Assembly (NCBI GenBank): GCA_012719135.1
Contig: JAAYAW010000052.1
Span: 1-59,970 of the forward strand
Source: Chloroflexota bacterium
Lineage (GTDB): Bacteria; Chloroflexota; Anaerolineae; UBA1429
Direction: 5' to 3'
DNA length: 59,970 bases
Positions 1-8,603 of this stretch are shown piece after piece. The notes beneath the pieces were generated by a model. It ran no database searches and had not been told where the DNA came from. It worked only from the letters and a program-made list of their open reading frames with translations. The translations under genes and the position numbers were made by a program. How positions within the stretch are numbered: position 1 is the stretch's first letter; each line of letters starts with the position of its first letter.

Positions 1-698
1 ATGCTCTGCTCAGGAATCTCGATACGGGCGACGGGAAAATGGTCGCGGACGCGCAGTCTGCCCTGTCCCAGGATCCTGTGCAACGCGACCTCGGCTCTCT
101 CGACGCGGGCCAGCCCCTCAGCGGTCAACTCTGTGCCGCTGGGAAAGCGTGTAGCCAGACAGGCCTCTGCAGGCAAATCCGATGTGGGGAGTCCGCGCCG
201 GCGAGATAGCTCCCGTATCTCGGCTTTCGTCAGGCCGGCCTCTGCCAACGGCGCTCGCACGCCCAACTCCGCAGCCGCACGCGATCCCGGTCGATAGTCC
301 AAACTATCGTCGGCATTCTCTCCATGAACGAGCACACGGTCAGGCATGGCACTCTCACGCATCGCCAGGAGCGCGGAAAACCGCATCTGCTTGCAGTAGT
401 AGCATCGATCCGGAGGGTTGGCCCGGATCTCTGGCCTAGCGAGCTCATCCAGAGCCAGTGTCCGGTGCTCCACACCCAGCAGGCTGGCCACCTGCCTAGC
501 CATGGCGAGCTCCACCCTGGGCAGCAACGGCGAATCGGCCGTCAACGCCAGCACGCGATCAGCACCGAGGACGTCGGCGCACACGGCCAGCAGAAGGCTG
601 CTATCCACGCCGCCCGAAAAGGCGACGGCAACGAGCGAGAGATCACCGACGATCTCTTTTAGGAGCCGTTCCTTTTCCGCGAGGCTATCATCGTTCAT
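1..698 (-). CDS. larE: LarE-type ATP-dependent sacrificial sulfur transferase (partial, C-terminus off the window)
   Basis: The gene runs off the left edge, leaving 232 codons from an ATG at 698-696 that follows a good AGGAG ribosome site. Visible motifs are the PP-loop SGGVDSS at residues 28-34, a CYYC pair at 99-102 in the context PPDRCYYCK, and Cys180 in ACLATRF. That last position is where the LarE family carries the cysteine that gives up its sulfur. LarE makes the thio groups of the nickel-pincer nucleotide (NPN) cofactor of lactate racemase and related racemases/epimerases. The larA, larB and larC partners are not in the window. A promoter with consensus -10 lies just upstream. The neighbour is a divergent TauE/SafE permease. 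The family call is firm; which racemase it serves is unknown. Confidence 0.9.
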   Translation of the reverse strand, partial: MNDDSLAEKERLLKEIVGDLSLVAVAFSGGVDSSLLLAVCADVLGADRVLALTADSPLLPRVELAMARQVASLLGVEHRTLALDELARPEIRANPPDRCYYCKQMRFSALLAMRESAMPDRVLVHGENADDSLDYRPGSRAAAELGVRAPLAEAGLTKAEIRELSRRRGLPTSDLPAEACLATRFPSGTELTAEGLARVERAEVALHRILGQGRLRVRDHFPVARIEIPEQS

Positions 699-722
699 TC
701 GCCTACTCCTGTCAGGTTCATC

Positions 723-750
723 ATTATACCGCAGCCACTCGCACCGTCAA
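723..750 (-). promoter_or_regulatory. Sigma-70 promoter for larE
   Basis: On the minus strand, a -35 TTGACG and a perfect -10 TATAAT are separated by 16 bp. The -10 ends 25 bases before the larE ATG, with an AGGAG ribosome site between. Confidence 0.75.
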
Positions 751-780
751 TCGATCGATCCATCGCCGCCGGGCTGACAG

Positions 781-808
781 TTGCCACGCGGCCCCATGGC
801 CCTATACT
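781..808 (+). promoter_or_regulatory. Sigma-70 promoter for the TauE/SafE permease
   Basis: -35 TTGCCA, 16-bp spacer, -10 TATACT. It lies 45 bases before the permease ATG and back-to-back with the larE promoter. Confidence 0.65.
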
Positions 809-853
809 CGAAGCATTGTGACATCGATCCGGCCAACGAGATGAGGAGCATCC

Positions 854-1618
854 ATGCAGATCACCCCGACGCACGTCGCACTGCTCATCGTCGCGGGCTT
901 TTTCTCCGGCATCATCAACACGCTCGCCGGCGGCGGATCCTTTCTCACCCTCGCCGCCTTGAACCTCGTCGGGCTCCCGATCGGTGTGGCCAACGGCAGC
1001 AACCGATTGGGCGTGCTCTTTGGCGCCATCGCTGGGGTTCTCGGTTTTCGGAGCAAGGGGGCCTCTGAGGTGAGCGCGAGCCTGCACTATGCCATACCCG
1101 CGCTGTTTGGCGCGCTCCTGGGCGCCTATCTGGTGATCGACCTCCCGGAAGTGGTGTTCGAGCGGATCCTTGGTGTCTGCATGCTCATCATGCTCGTCAT
1201 CCTGATCGTGAACCCGAAAAAGTGGCTAGAGGGGCGCGAGGTCGTGATGACGCCGCGCCGCCGCGCGGTCAGCTACGTCGTCTTCTTCCTCGTCGGCATC
1301 TACGGAGGCGCCATCCAGGCCGGAGTAGGCTTGATCCTGATCGCATCGCTGGTGCTGACCGCGGGCGTGGACCTGGTGCGGGCCAACATGCACAAGACCT
1401 TCATAACCGCCACGTACACGGTGATCGCGCTGCTGACATTTGCCTTGCGGGGGCAGATCAACTGGGTTTACGGCATGGTCTTGACCATCGGGTACGGCCT
1501 GGGCTCATGGGTGAGCAGTCGTGCCGCGGTTCAGAGGGGCCAGGGCTTTGTACGCCTGATTCTGGCCTTGTCGCTTGTGGTGCTGGCCACCCAATACCTT
1601 GGGCTGTTCACTCTGTAG
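854..1618 (+). CDS. TauE/SafE family sulfite/anion permease
   Basis: A 254-residue, very hydrophobic protein with two repeated halves of membrane helices, as in the TSUP (TauE/SafE) family. It has the family's N-terminal glycine-rich stretch LAGGGSFLTL near residues 24-33 and a second-half GIYGGAIQAGVG motif. Family members move sulfite, sulfonates or other small anions across the inner membrane, and the substrate cannot be read from sequence. A GAGGA ribosome site precedes the ATG and a promoter lies at 781-808. It is transcribed away from larE, a sulfur-transfer gene, so a sulfur-related substrate is an attractive inference. It converges on pyrK 31 bp downstream. Confidence 0.88.
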   Translation: MQITPTHVALLIVAGFFSGIINTLAGGGSFLTLAALNLVGLPIGVANGSNRLGVLFGAIAGVLGFRSKGASEVSASLHYAIPALFGALLGAYLVIDLPEVVFERILGVCMLIMLVILIVNPKKWLEGREVVMTPRRRAVSYVVFFLVGIYGGAIQAGVGLILIASLVLTAGVDLVRANMHKTFITATYTVIALLTFALRGQINWVYGMVLTIGYGLGSWVSSRAAVQRGQGFVRLILALSLVVLATQYLGLFTL

Positions 1619-1648
1619 GCGCGCAGCGCTGCCGCTGGCCAAGATGGG

Positions 1649-2398
1649 TCACTCGGCCAGCGGATCCAGAACCCGCAGCACCTTCTCCCCCTCAAAGACG
1701 GGGCCATCCCGGCATACCAACTGGTCGCCCAGATGGCAGTTGCCGCAGACGCCAAAGCCGCACTTCATCGTGCGCTCGAAGCTCAGGTAGAGCGGTAGAT
1801 CCGTGCCTCTCAAGCGTCTGCCAAGCGCAATCATCATCGGCTCCGGGCCACAGGCATACACCGCGTCCGGCCAACCGGCGCGCAGCAGAGGCTCAATCGC
1901 ATCCACAGTGGTCCCGCGCGCGCCTACGGTGCCGTCGTCGGTCGCGTACAAAACCGGAATGCCCAGCTCATCAAATCGCCAGCCCAGCATCAGCTGGCTG
2001 CTGGTGCGCGCGCCGAGAGCCACGCGGACCTCACGCCCCTCATCGAGGCTCCGGCTGGCCAGGAGCGTCAGAGAGGCAATCCCGCTGCCACCACCCACCA
2101 GGAGCATTCGACGGCTGCGCACGTCGAAGCCGTGCCCATAGGGACCTCGCACCCACACGCGATCGCCTTCCTGGAGCCTGCACATGGCGTGGGTAAAGGG
2201 GCCCACGTCCCGGATTGTCAGGCTCAACGGCCGGTCGTTCATGACCGCCAAAGGCCGCTCCTCGATACCCGGCAACCAGACCATCACGAACTGACCAGGA
2301 TCGGCCCGGAGGCTGCCATCCAGAACAAGGCTGGCGCCACCCTCGCTCTCCTGCCGCCGGCTTACCACCCGATAGACGGTGTACACGTCGCTACACAT
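1649..2398 (-). CDS. pyrK: Dihydroorotate dehydrogenase electron-transfer subunit (PyrK-type FAD/2Fe-2S protein)
   Basis: Ferredoxin-reductase-like protein of about 249 residues, with an FAD-binding RPLSLT motif, a GGGSGIASL nucleotide-binding loop and a C-terminal 2Fe-2S cysteine set (MKCGFGVCGNC, then C in LVCRDGPVF). It would pass electrons from dihydroorotate, via PyrD, to NAD+. The start chosen is the ATG whose first bases overlap the pyrD stop (ATGTGTAG, 8-bp overlap), with GAGG just upstream; an in-frame ATG at 2419 is possible. It is the last gene of the pyr operon. The cysteine region has a His-Leu-Gly-Asp spacer resembling hydrogenase/sulfite-reductase gamma subunits more than classical PyrK, so the role rests partly on operon context. 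Confidence 0.85.
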   Translation of the reverse strand: MCSDVYTVYRVVSRRQESEGGASLVLDGSLRADPGQFVMVWLPGIEERPLAVMNDRPLSLTIRDVGPFTHAMCRLQEGDRVWVRGPYGHGFDVRSRRMLLVGGGSGIASLTLLASRSLDEGREVRVALGARTSSQLMLGWRFDELGIPVLYATDDGTVGARGTTVDAIEPLLRAGWPDAVYACGPEPMMIALGRRLRGTDLPLYLSFERTMKCGFGVCGNCHLGDQLVCRDGPVFEGEKVLRVLDPLAE

Positions 2399-3356
2399 GT
2401 GCACAGCCTCGAATCTCATCCAAGCTCTTGATGCCCAGCTGTCGCATTAGTTGATCCAACTCACGCGTGATGCGACCAAAGACCTCTTCCCCTTCATCCT
2501 CGAGAGCAGATCCGATGCCGACTGCGGTAGCTCCGGCCATGATCATCTCCATCGCATCAGCACCCGTGCGGACGCCGCCGGTGCCAACGATGGGGACATC
2601 CACCGCCGCAGCGACCTCGTACACACAACGCACGGCGATGGGCCGGATCGCCGGCCCCGAAACACCGCCCACGCGGTTCGACAGAACCGGCCGCCGCGCC
2701 TCAAGATCGATGATCATACCCGGCCCGAGGGTATTCCCCACAGTCAAACCGTCAGCCCCCGCCTCAACCACCGACCTGGCCACCTGCGCAATCTCGGGTG
2801 CGTTCGGAGATAGCTTGACGAGCAGCGGCCCGGAATACACGCTCCGAACAGCCTCCGTGACACTCGCCGCCGGCCCGGGATCCAGCGCAAAGGGACGGCC
2901 CAACTCGGCGGCCACGTTGGGGCAGGAGATGTTCACTTCCACGAGGTCCACGCTCGCGGGCAGTAGCGCCAGAACGGCCTGAGCAAAAGCCTCGGGAGTC
3001 TCTCCAAAGACGCTGGCGATGAGCGCGACGCCCGTGCCGCCCAGTTGCTCCTTGGCCGCCTGTAGCTCACGACACTCCTCCTCAGCCCCCGGGTTGGAGA
3101 GGCCCACGGCGTTGATCAGGCCATGGCCCCACTGCAATACAGTGGGGTTAGGATGACCCCGCCGAGGCTCAATGCTGCAGGACTTCGCGGTGACCGCCCC
3201 GGCACCGGCTCGCCCGGCGCGAGCCAGCGTTCCTGCCGCGCTCCCCCAGATGCCAGAGGCCAGAACAAGTGGGTTCTGCAGCCGAACACCGGCCAGATCT
3301 ACCGACAGCTTGGGCCCCTGCCACGCACCTGTGTTCGAGCGATCATCCCTGTCCAT
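2391..3356 (-). CDS. pyrD: Dihydroorotate dehydrogenase, class 1B catalytic subunit
   Basis: FMN TIM-barrel protein of about 321 residues that oxidises dihydroorotate to orotate. Seen: an N-terminal LQNPLVLASGIWG segment, NAVGLSNPG, the EVNISCPN motif with the active-site cysteine of class 1B enzymes, KLSPNAPEI, and the C-terminal FMN-phosphate segment GTGGVRTGADAMEMI. The start is placed at the ATG beginning MDRDDRSN, after an AGGAGAGG ribosome site, rather than the longer reading at 3392. It overlaps the end of pyrFE by 14 bp and the start of pyrK by 8 bp, which suggests translational coupling and a PyrD-PyrK complex that uses NAD+. Confidence 0.93.
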   Translation of the reverse strand: MDRDDRSNTGAWQGPKLSVDLAGVRLQNPLVLASGIWGSAAGTLARAGRAGAGAVTAKSCSIEPRRGHPNPTVLQWGHGLINAVGLSNPGAEEECRELQAAKEQLGGTGVALIASVFGETPEAFAQAVLALLPASVDLVEVNISCPNVAAELGRPFALDPGPAASVTEAVRSVYSGPLLVKLSPNAPEIAQVARSVVEAGADGLTVGNTLGPGMIIDLEARRPVLSNRVGGVSGPAIRPIAVRCVYEVAAAVDVPIVGTGGVRTGADAMEMIMAGATAVGIGSALEDEGEEVFGRITRELDQLMRQLGIKSLDEIRGCAHV

Positions 3357-4764
3357 CGAGATAGCGTTCCACCCTCTCCTGGCCCTGCGCATTCAGCCTG
3401 CCCAGACGAACCAGGGCATGAACGATCTCCCGCAGGGTGAAAGCCGCGTGCAGACGCAGGCCATGTTCTGCCAAATCCTCCCGCCCTCCCTGCTCGCGAT
3501 CGATCAAGACGACCACATCCTCGATCACCAGCCCGGCGGCGAGCAGAGGCGCCGCGGCCTCCAGCTTGCTGGCGCCGGAACTGATCAGATCATCCACCAG
3601 CACCGCGCGCTCGCCGGGCTGAAAGTCACCCTCGATCTGCCGCCGAGTGCCGTACTCCTTCACCTCCCGCCTGGGGTATATCAGCGGGTCCCTCGTGAGC
3701 AGCGCCACCGCCGTTCCGATCGGCAGCCCCGCGTAGGGTATCGCCGCGATGCGATCGTACTCTAGCGGCTGCAGCAGCGCCTGGTACTCTCGCGCCGCGA
3801 GCTCCAGCACGCGGGCGTCGCTCACTAGCCGGCGCAGATCCACATACACCGGCGAATGAGCACCCGAGTGCAGCACAAAGTCGCCGAGTTGCACGCACCC
3901 CGTCTCATGGAGCGCCTCGGCCAACTTGAGCAGGCGCGCCTCCCGCAGGCGCGCAGCCATCGCATCGCTCTGTGCGCCGGCGCGCGCCGCCTGGCGAGCG
4001 CGGTTGATCCCATCCCTCAGATCCAGCGCCGCCTGGCGCGGGCTGTCCGCATACAGGATGCCGCGTGAGGAGTTGACGATGACGCCCTGCCCATCGTCGC
4101 GGAGTCCTGCGGCGAGGGCGGCCTCGAGATCCCCGCCCTGTGCGCCCACTCCCGGGACAAGGAACCAGATGCCTGGGTTGCTCGCCCGAATCTCGGCCAT
4201 AGACTGCGGGTAGGTCGCCCCGATTACCAGCCCAATCTCGCGTCCCTGAGCCCACTCTCCGGCGAGCTCGGCCACGTGATGGTACAGAGGGACCCCGTAC
4301 TGCGCCCAGTCCTGAATCTCGCCCGCTCCCGGATTGGACGTCTTGCACAGCAGAAAGACCCCGCGGTCTTCGTAGGCCATGAACGGCGCCACGCCGTCGA
4401 TTCCCAGATAAGGGTTCACCGTCAGCGCGTCAGCGCCCAACCGGTCGAAGACTCCCTGAGCGTACGCGGTGGCGGTAGACGTGATGTCATTCCGCTTGGC
4501 GTCCAGGAGTACGGGGATATCGTCGGGGATCGACTCGATGATCTCCTGGAGCGTGTCCAGGCCGTCGGGGCCCAGCGCCTCGTAGAAGGCCACATTGGGC
4601 TTGTATATGCAGGCCACGTCAGACGTCTGCTCAATCACATCTCGGATGAACTCAGCCACCGAGCCGTACCGCTCGGGGACCTGACCGGGGTGAGGATCCA
4701 GGCCCACACACAGCAGGCTATTCCGCTTCTCAATGCTCGCGCTCAACTTGGCCCAGAAAGTCAT
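3343..4764 (-). CDS. pyrFE: Bifunctional orotidine-5'-phosphate decarboxylase / orotate phosphoribosyltransferase
   Basis: One 473-residue chain carrying the last two steps of UMP synthesis. Residues 1 to about 265 are a type-2 OMP decarboxylase with catalytic LDAKRNDI (Lys90) and VPGVGAQGG. From about 272 there is an orotate phosphoribosyltransferase with VYVDLRR and the PRPP loop AVLVDDLISSGASK at 387-400. The order, decarboxylase then transferase, is opposite to animal UMP synthase and matches fusions known from cyanobacteria, Chloroflexi and trypanosomatids. A GCAGGAG ribosome site precedes the ATG. It starts 14 bp after pyrB and overlaps pyrD, so it sits mid-operon. Confidence 0.95.
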   Translation of the reverse strand: MTFWAKLSASIEKRNSLLCVGLDPHPGQVPERYGSVAEFIRDVIEQTSDVACIYKPNVAFYEALGPDGLDTLQEIIESIPDDIPVLLDAKRNDITSTATAYAQGVFDRLGADALTVNPYLGIDGVAPFMAYEDRGVFLLCKTSNPGAGEIQDWAQYGVPLYHHVAELAGEWAQGREIGLVIGATYPQSMAEIRASNPGIWFLVPGVGAQGGDLEAALAAGLRDDGQGVIVNSSRGILYADSPRQAALDLRDGINRARQAARAGAQSDAMAARLREARLLKLAEALHETGCVQLGDFVLHSGAHSPVYVDLRRLVSDARVLELAAREYQALLQPLEYDRIAAIPYAGLPIGTAVALLTRDPLIYPRREVKEYGTRRQIEGDFQPGERAVLVDDLISSGASKLEAAAPLLAAGLVIEDVVVLIDREQGGREDLAEHGLRLHAAFTLREIVHALVRLGRLNAQGQERVERYLDGQG

Positions 4765-4778
4765 CGTCTCGCTCCTGC

Positions 4779-5756
4779 CTAGACTTTGCCCAGCACGGCT
4801 GCCAGGAGTGCCATACGTACGTACATCCCGTTCTCCATCTGTCGAAAATAGGCTGCCCGAGGATCATCGTCGACGTCGTAATGGATCTCGCCGACGCGGG
4901 GGAGCGGATGCATCAGCGCCATACGTGGCTTGGCCTGCTCCATGAGCTCGGGCGTGATCTCATAGTAGTCCTTCACAGCCTCGTACAGGCGGAGATCATC
5001 AAAGCGCTCCTTCTGCACGCGGGTGACGTAGATCACATCAGCGTCCGCGATGACATCCTGGAGGCGACCCGTCTCGCGCACCACCCGGCCAGAATCCTCG
5101 AGCTCTGCTTTCAGATCGGCAGGCAGCTGCAGTATGTCGGGCGCCACGAAGGTCATCTTCGTGTCATACAGCCGCAGCAGCCGCGCGAGCGAGTGGACCG
5201 TTCGGCCATTCCTCAGGTCTCCGACCATCGCCACGTGCAGGCCGTCGACAGCGCCCAGCTCGCTGTATATGGTATAGATATCCAACAACCCCTGCGTGGG
5301 GTGCTCGCCGGTGCCATCGCCGGCGCTGATCACGGGCTTGGTGGCATATCGCGCCGCGACGGCTGAAGCGCCGATCTCCGGGTGCCGCAGCACGATCACG
5401 TCTGCGTAGCACTGAAGGGTTCGGATCGTATCTGGAAGCGACTCGCCTTTACTGACCGAGGAGTACTGCACGCCGTGAATCGGTATGACAGACCCCCCCA
5501 GCCGCTCCATCGCCGCAATAAAGGACGATGAGGTCCTCGTGCTGGGCTCGTAGAACAGGTTGCCGAGCACATACCCCTTGAGGAGATCCGTTGCGCCCAC
5601 CCGTTTGACCAGGCTGCGCATCTCATCAGCCACACCAAAGATGTAGGTGAGATCGTCGCGAGAGAACTGCATCACAGAGACAATGTCACGTCCGTAGAAG
5701 CTGGCCAGCCTGTCCGGCGCCAGACCCACCTTCTTCTGGCTCCCATTTGTCGCCAT
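4779..5756 (-). CDS. pyrB: Aspartate carbamoyltransferase catalytic subunit
   Basis: A 325-residue enzyme that joins carbamoyl phosphate and aspartate, the committed pyrimidine step. Seen: the carbamoyl-phosphate loop STRTSSS at 72-78, HPTQGLLD in the middle and HPLPRVGEI near the C-terminus. The start is the ATG of MATNGSQKK, preceded by AAAGGGGAG; the reading frame stays open to 5957 but that extension is low-complexity and overlaps pyrC. No regulatory subunit PyrI is present. It follows pyrC by 62 bp and precedes pyrFE by 14 bp. Confidence 0.95.
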   Translation of the reverse strand: MATNGSQKKVGLAPDRLASFYGRDIVSVMQFSRDDLTYIFGVADEMRSLVKRVGATDLLKGYVLGNLFYEPSTRTSSSFIAAMERLGGSVIPIHGVQYSSVSKGESLPDTIRTLQCYADVIVLRHPEIGASAVAARYATKPVISAGDGTGEHPTQGLLDIYTIYSELGAVDGLHVAMVGDLRNGRTVHSLARLLRLYDTKMTFVAPDILQLPADLKAELEDSGRVVRETGRLQDVIADADVIYVTRVQKERFDDLRLYEAVKDYYEITPELMEQAKPRMALMHPLPRVGEIHYDVDDDPRAAYFRQMENGMYVRMALLAAVLGKV

Positions 5757-5818
5757 GTGCTCCCCTTTCTCCAATAGCCGTGACGAATTCCGCCGCGCCC
5801 GTCGTAAAGCCTGTCGCG

Positions 5819-6886
5819 CTAGCCTGCCCGAGCCAACGGCGCACCACTTCCCGCCTCTGCCCTCACCTGCCCATCCACGAATACGTCGCATTGTCGCAGG
5901 CGAACCCGCGCGATGCGGCCCAGTGCGGCCACGCCCTCGAAAGGCGACCATCCACACCGCGTCCGGTATCCCCCCCGCTCGAGGGTGTACCGTCCCTCAT
6001 CAAGGTCAATGGTGACCTCCGTGTCGTCCGGCGCACGCAACTGGTGGATGCGAAGAGGCCCGTAATATACGAGCTCCATGAGTCGCTCCAGGACAAGCCG
6101 CCCGTCGTCAACGGCCGCCAACAGGAGAGGAAGGGTCGTCTCCAGCCCTGGCACGCCAGGAGGAGGTTTCTTGCCCGCCTTTTCCTCGAGAGTGTGAGGA
6201 GCGTGATCGGTAGCAATGAGGTCCACCAGATCCAGCCTCTCCCAGAACAGCGCCCGTTTGCGCTCTGTCACCAACGGAGGCTTCATCTGTGCGAGAGAAC
6301 CCAGCCGCAGTATGGCCTCATCGGACAACAGCAGATGGTGCGGTGTGACCTCGCAGCTCACGTCCACTCCGCGCTGGCGCGCCGCATCGATGACCAGCAG
6401 GTCATCCGGGTCCGGCACGTGGCACACGTGCAGCCTCTGGCCGTATCGCTCCGCCAAAGAGATCGCCGCACGTATGGAGTCGCTCTCACCGTGAATCGCG
6501 ATGCGGCCGGGCCCCGGCCAGGCCTCAAACAGGGCGGCGAGATGTGCGGGCTCATAGTTCCTGAGGTCGCCAAAGGTCTCGTCCAGATACAGCTTGAGGC
6601 CAACCGCATGCGGAGCCATCGCGATCACATCCTCCAGCGACGTGCCATCCGACCCAGCAAAAAGGCCGTAGTCGGCTACGGCCTTTTCCTCAAAGAGCTT
6701 GCGCTTGGCCGCCAACCGATCCGGCCTGACGATCGGCGGAGTGTTGTTCGGCATATCCAGAACCCCAATCACTCCGCCCGCGAGAGCTGCCACAGTCCCG
6801 CTATAGATATCTTCCTTGTGCGTCGCCCCCGGCTCTCTGAGGTGGACATGCGCGTCCACCATCCCCGGGATTCTCAGTTGGCTCAT
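5819..6886 (-). CDS. pyrC: Dihydroorotase (short, CAD-like)
   Basis: A 355-residue amidohydrolase that closes carbamoyl aspartate to dihydroorotate. Metal-ligand motifs are visible: HVHLRE (His13, His15), a putative carbamylated Lys98 in GLKLYLD, His132, His156 and Asp227 in DHAPHT. It lacks the longer N-terminal beta domain of typical class I enzymes and, at about 355 residues, resembles the dihydroorotase domain of CAD. It is the first gene of the pyr operon. A promoter at 6940-6968 leaves a leader of only about 45 bases, so there is no room for a PyrR attenuator. Confidence 0.92.
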   Translation of the reverse strand: MSQLRIPGMVDAHVHLREPGATHKEDIYSGTVAALAGGVIGVLDMPNNTPPIVRPDRLAAKRKLFEEKAVADYGLFAGSDGTSLEDVIAMAPHAVGLKLYLDETFGDLRNYEPAHLAALFEAWPGPGRIAIHGESDSIRAAISLAERYGQRLHVCHVPDPDDLLVIDAARQRGVDVSCEVTPHHLLLSDEAILRLGSLAQMKPPLVTERKRALFWERLDLVDLIATDHAPHTLEEKAGKKPPPGVPGLETTLPLLLAAVDDGRLVLERLMELVYYGPLRIHQLRAPDDTEVTIDLDEGRYTLERGGYRTRCGWSPFEGVAALGRIARVRLRQCDVFVDGQVRAEAGSGAPLARAG

Positions 6887-6939
6887 CGCATGTCCGTTCC
6901 GCAGATATCTGCATACGGCGTCTCTATGCTATCCGGCCG

Positions 6940-6968
6940 ATTATACCATCGGGCTCTTTGCAGAGCAA
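6940..6968 (-). promoter_or_regulatory. Promoter of the pyr operon
   Basis: -35 TTGCTC, 17-bp spacer, perfect -10 TATAAT on the minus strand. The predicted start site gives a leader of about 45 bases before pyrC. Confidence 0.6.
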
Positions 6969-6996
6969 TCGAGAGCGCGAACGCGAGCTATGCCAC

Positions 6997-7761
6997 TCAC
7001 CAAAGCGTAAAGCCCCCGTCTACCACCAACTCATGTCCTGTCACAAAGTCTGAGGCCGGAGAGGCCAGGTAGATCAGAGCCCCCTGAAGATCCGAGGTCT
7101 CTGCCATGCGCCCCATCGGTGTATCCTCGAGCCAGCCGGGCACCAGATGTGACACCTGATCAACCAGCGAGGTGCGCGTGTAGCCCGGGCTGATGCAGTT
7201 GACGCGCACGCCCCGGTCCGCCCACTCTGTAGCCAGTGAGTGCGTCAGATGTACAACACCCGCCTTGGAGGCATTGTACGATACCTGCTTCTGCGGTCGA
7301 TTCACGATCCGGGCCGACATGGAAGCCGTGTTGATGATCTTGCCGTAGCCTTGGGCGAGCATCACACGACCTTCTGCGCGGCAGCAGTAGAACACGGCAT
7401 CCAGGTTAAGCGACAGAACGTCACGCCACTGCGCATCGGACATCTCCTCGCCGGGAGCCCACAGTCCCATTCCCGCGTTGTTCACGCCGATATCCAGCCT
7501 TCCCCAGGCGGATACCACCGCCTCTACCATCGCACTCGCCTGATCAGAGTCGCGCACATCTATCGTCAGCGCCAGTGACCGTACGCCACGCTCTGCGACC
7601 TCTGCCGCCGCTACGCTGGCCGTTTCTGGATTGATGTCCACGACGGCCACGTCAGCTCCCGCCTCTGCCAGGGCCATGGCGTAAGCATGCCCGATCCCCT
7701 GGCCGGCCCCTGTTACCAGTGATGTGCGTCCAGCCAGCGAAAACCGGTCGAGAATACCCAT
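6997..7761 (-). CDS. Short-chain dehydrogenase/reductase
   Basis: Classical SDR of 254 residues with TGAGQGIG at 17-24, NNAG at 94-97, and catalytic Ser147, Tyr162 and Lys166 (YNASK). Asp42 at the end of beta-2 (AVVDI) favours NAD(H) over NADP(H). The start is the ATG of MGILDRFSL after a GGAGGGAG ribosome site; the upstream in-frame codons are rejected. It is third in a unit with a xylulokinase-like kinase and exonuclease III, so a sugar or polyol substrate is likely but not identifiable. It ends 111 bp before pyrC, which has its own promoter. Confidence 0.88.
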   Translation of the reverse strand: MGILDRFSLAGRTSLVTGAGQGIGHAYAMALAEAGADVAVVDINPETASVAAAEVAERGVRSLALTIDVRDSDQASAMVEAVVSAWGRLDIGVNNAGMGLWAPGEEMSDAQWRDVLSLNLDAVFYCCRAEGRVMLAQGYGKIINTASMSARIVNRPQKQVSYNASKAGVVHLTHSLATEWADRGVRVNCISPGYTRTSLVDQVSHLVPGWLEDTPMGRMAETSDLQGALIYLASPASDFVTGHELVVDGGFTLW

Positions 7762-7805
7762 ATCCGTTCTCCCTCCCCTCGTCTTGCTCCTGTGTCCCCT
7801 GATGT

Positions 7806-8603
7806 TTACAGGTCGAACTCGGCCACCACAAAGGTGTGGTCGGAGGGCCTCTCCGCCCTGCGGGCATCCAGGTCGATCCATGCCCGTGTGGAGCGCGCCG
7901 CCAGCCCCGGGGTGGCGAGCAAGTGGTCGATCCGCCAGCCTACCCCCCGATCCACAGCGTTCCTGACGCGATAGTCGTAATAGCTGTACTGGTCCGGAAC
8001 ATCGGCATGGTGTAGGCGAAACACGTCAACCAAGCCCCAAGCGCACATGTGGGCATAGGCCTCGCGCACGGACGGATGAAAGTCAACATGCTCGGCGTTG
8101 GCCTTCGGATCATGAATGTCAATGGGCTCCGGCGCTACGTTCAGATCACCACACAGGATCAGATCGTCCGCTGTCGTATGGTGCCTCTCTAGGAGCGCTC
8201 GCAGACGGCCGAGCCATGCGAGCTTGTAGGCGAACATCTCATGATCAATCGATCGGCCCTGTGGCACGTAGGCCGATATCACATTGATGCCCTGAATGCG
8301 TGCCCTGAGCAGCCTGGGGCAATCGGGCGGACCGTCATCGTCAAGACCGCACAGGACATCCTCGGGCGGCGTACGGCTGATGATGGCGACCCCGGCGTGT
8401 GACTTTTGGCCGGAAAAGGCGACATGGAGCCCAGCCTCCTGGAAGGCCTCCTGCGGGAAATCCGAATCCTGGACCTTGGTTTCCTGAACGCAGAGGACAT
8501 CCGCCTGTGTTGCCGACATCCAACCCAGAATCTGATCCAGCCGAGTACGGATCGAGTTGGCGTTAAAGGTGGCGATCTGAATCTTGCTAGGGTTCTCTGG
8601 CAT
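7806..8603 (-). CDS. xthA: Exodeoxyribonuclease III (AP endonuclease)
   Basis: A 265-residue EEP-fold nuclease for base-excision repair. Seen: N-terminal IATFNANSIR, the metal-binding glutamate in VQETKVQD, CGDLNVAP, and the C-terminal catalytic SDH in RPSDHTFVV. Its ATG overlaps the stop codon of the upstream sugar-kinase gene in a TAATG junction, so it is translationally coupled to a metabolic gene, an unusual pairing. It is followed 44 bp later by the SDR gene. Confidence 0.93.
   Translation of the reverse strand: MPENPSKIQIATFNANSIRTRLDQILGWMSATQADVLCVQETKVQDSDFPQEAFQEAGLHVAFSGQKSHAGVAIISRTPPEDVLCGLDDDGPPDCPRLLRARIQGINVISAYVPQGRSIDHEMFAYKLAWLGRLRALLERHHTTADDLILCGDLNVAPEPIDIHDPKANAEHVDFHPSVREAYAHMCAWGLVDVFRLHHADVPDQYSYYDYRVRNAVDRGVGWRIDHLLATPGLAARSTRAWIDLDARRAERPSDHTFVVAEFDL

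Noticed and set aside
5747-7072. 441-codon plus-strand open frame over pyrC
   Set aside because: Antisense shadow of the well-supported dihydroorotase gene; no protein-family pattern.
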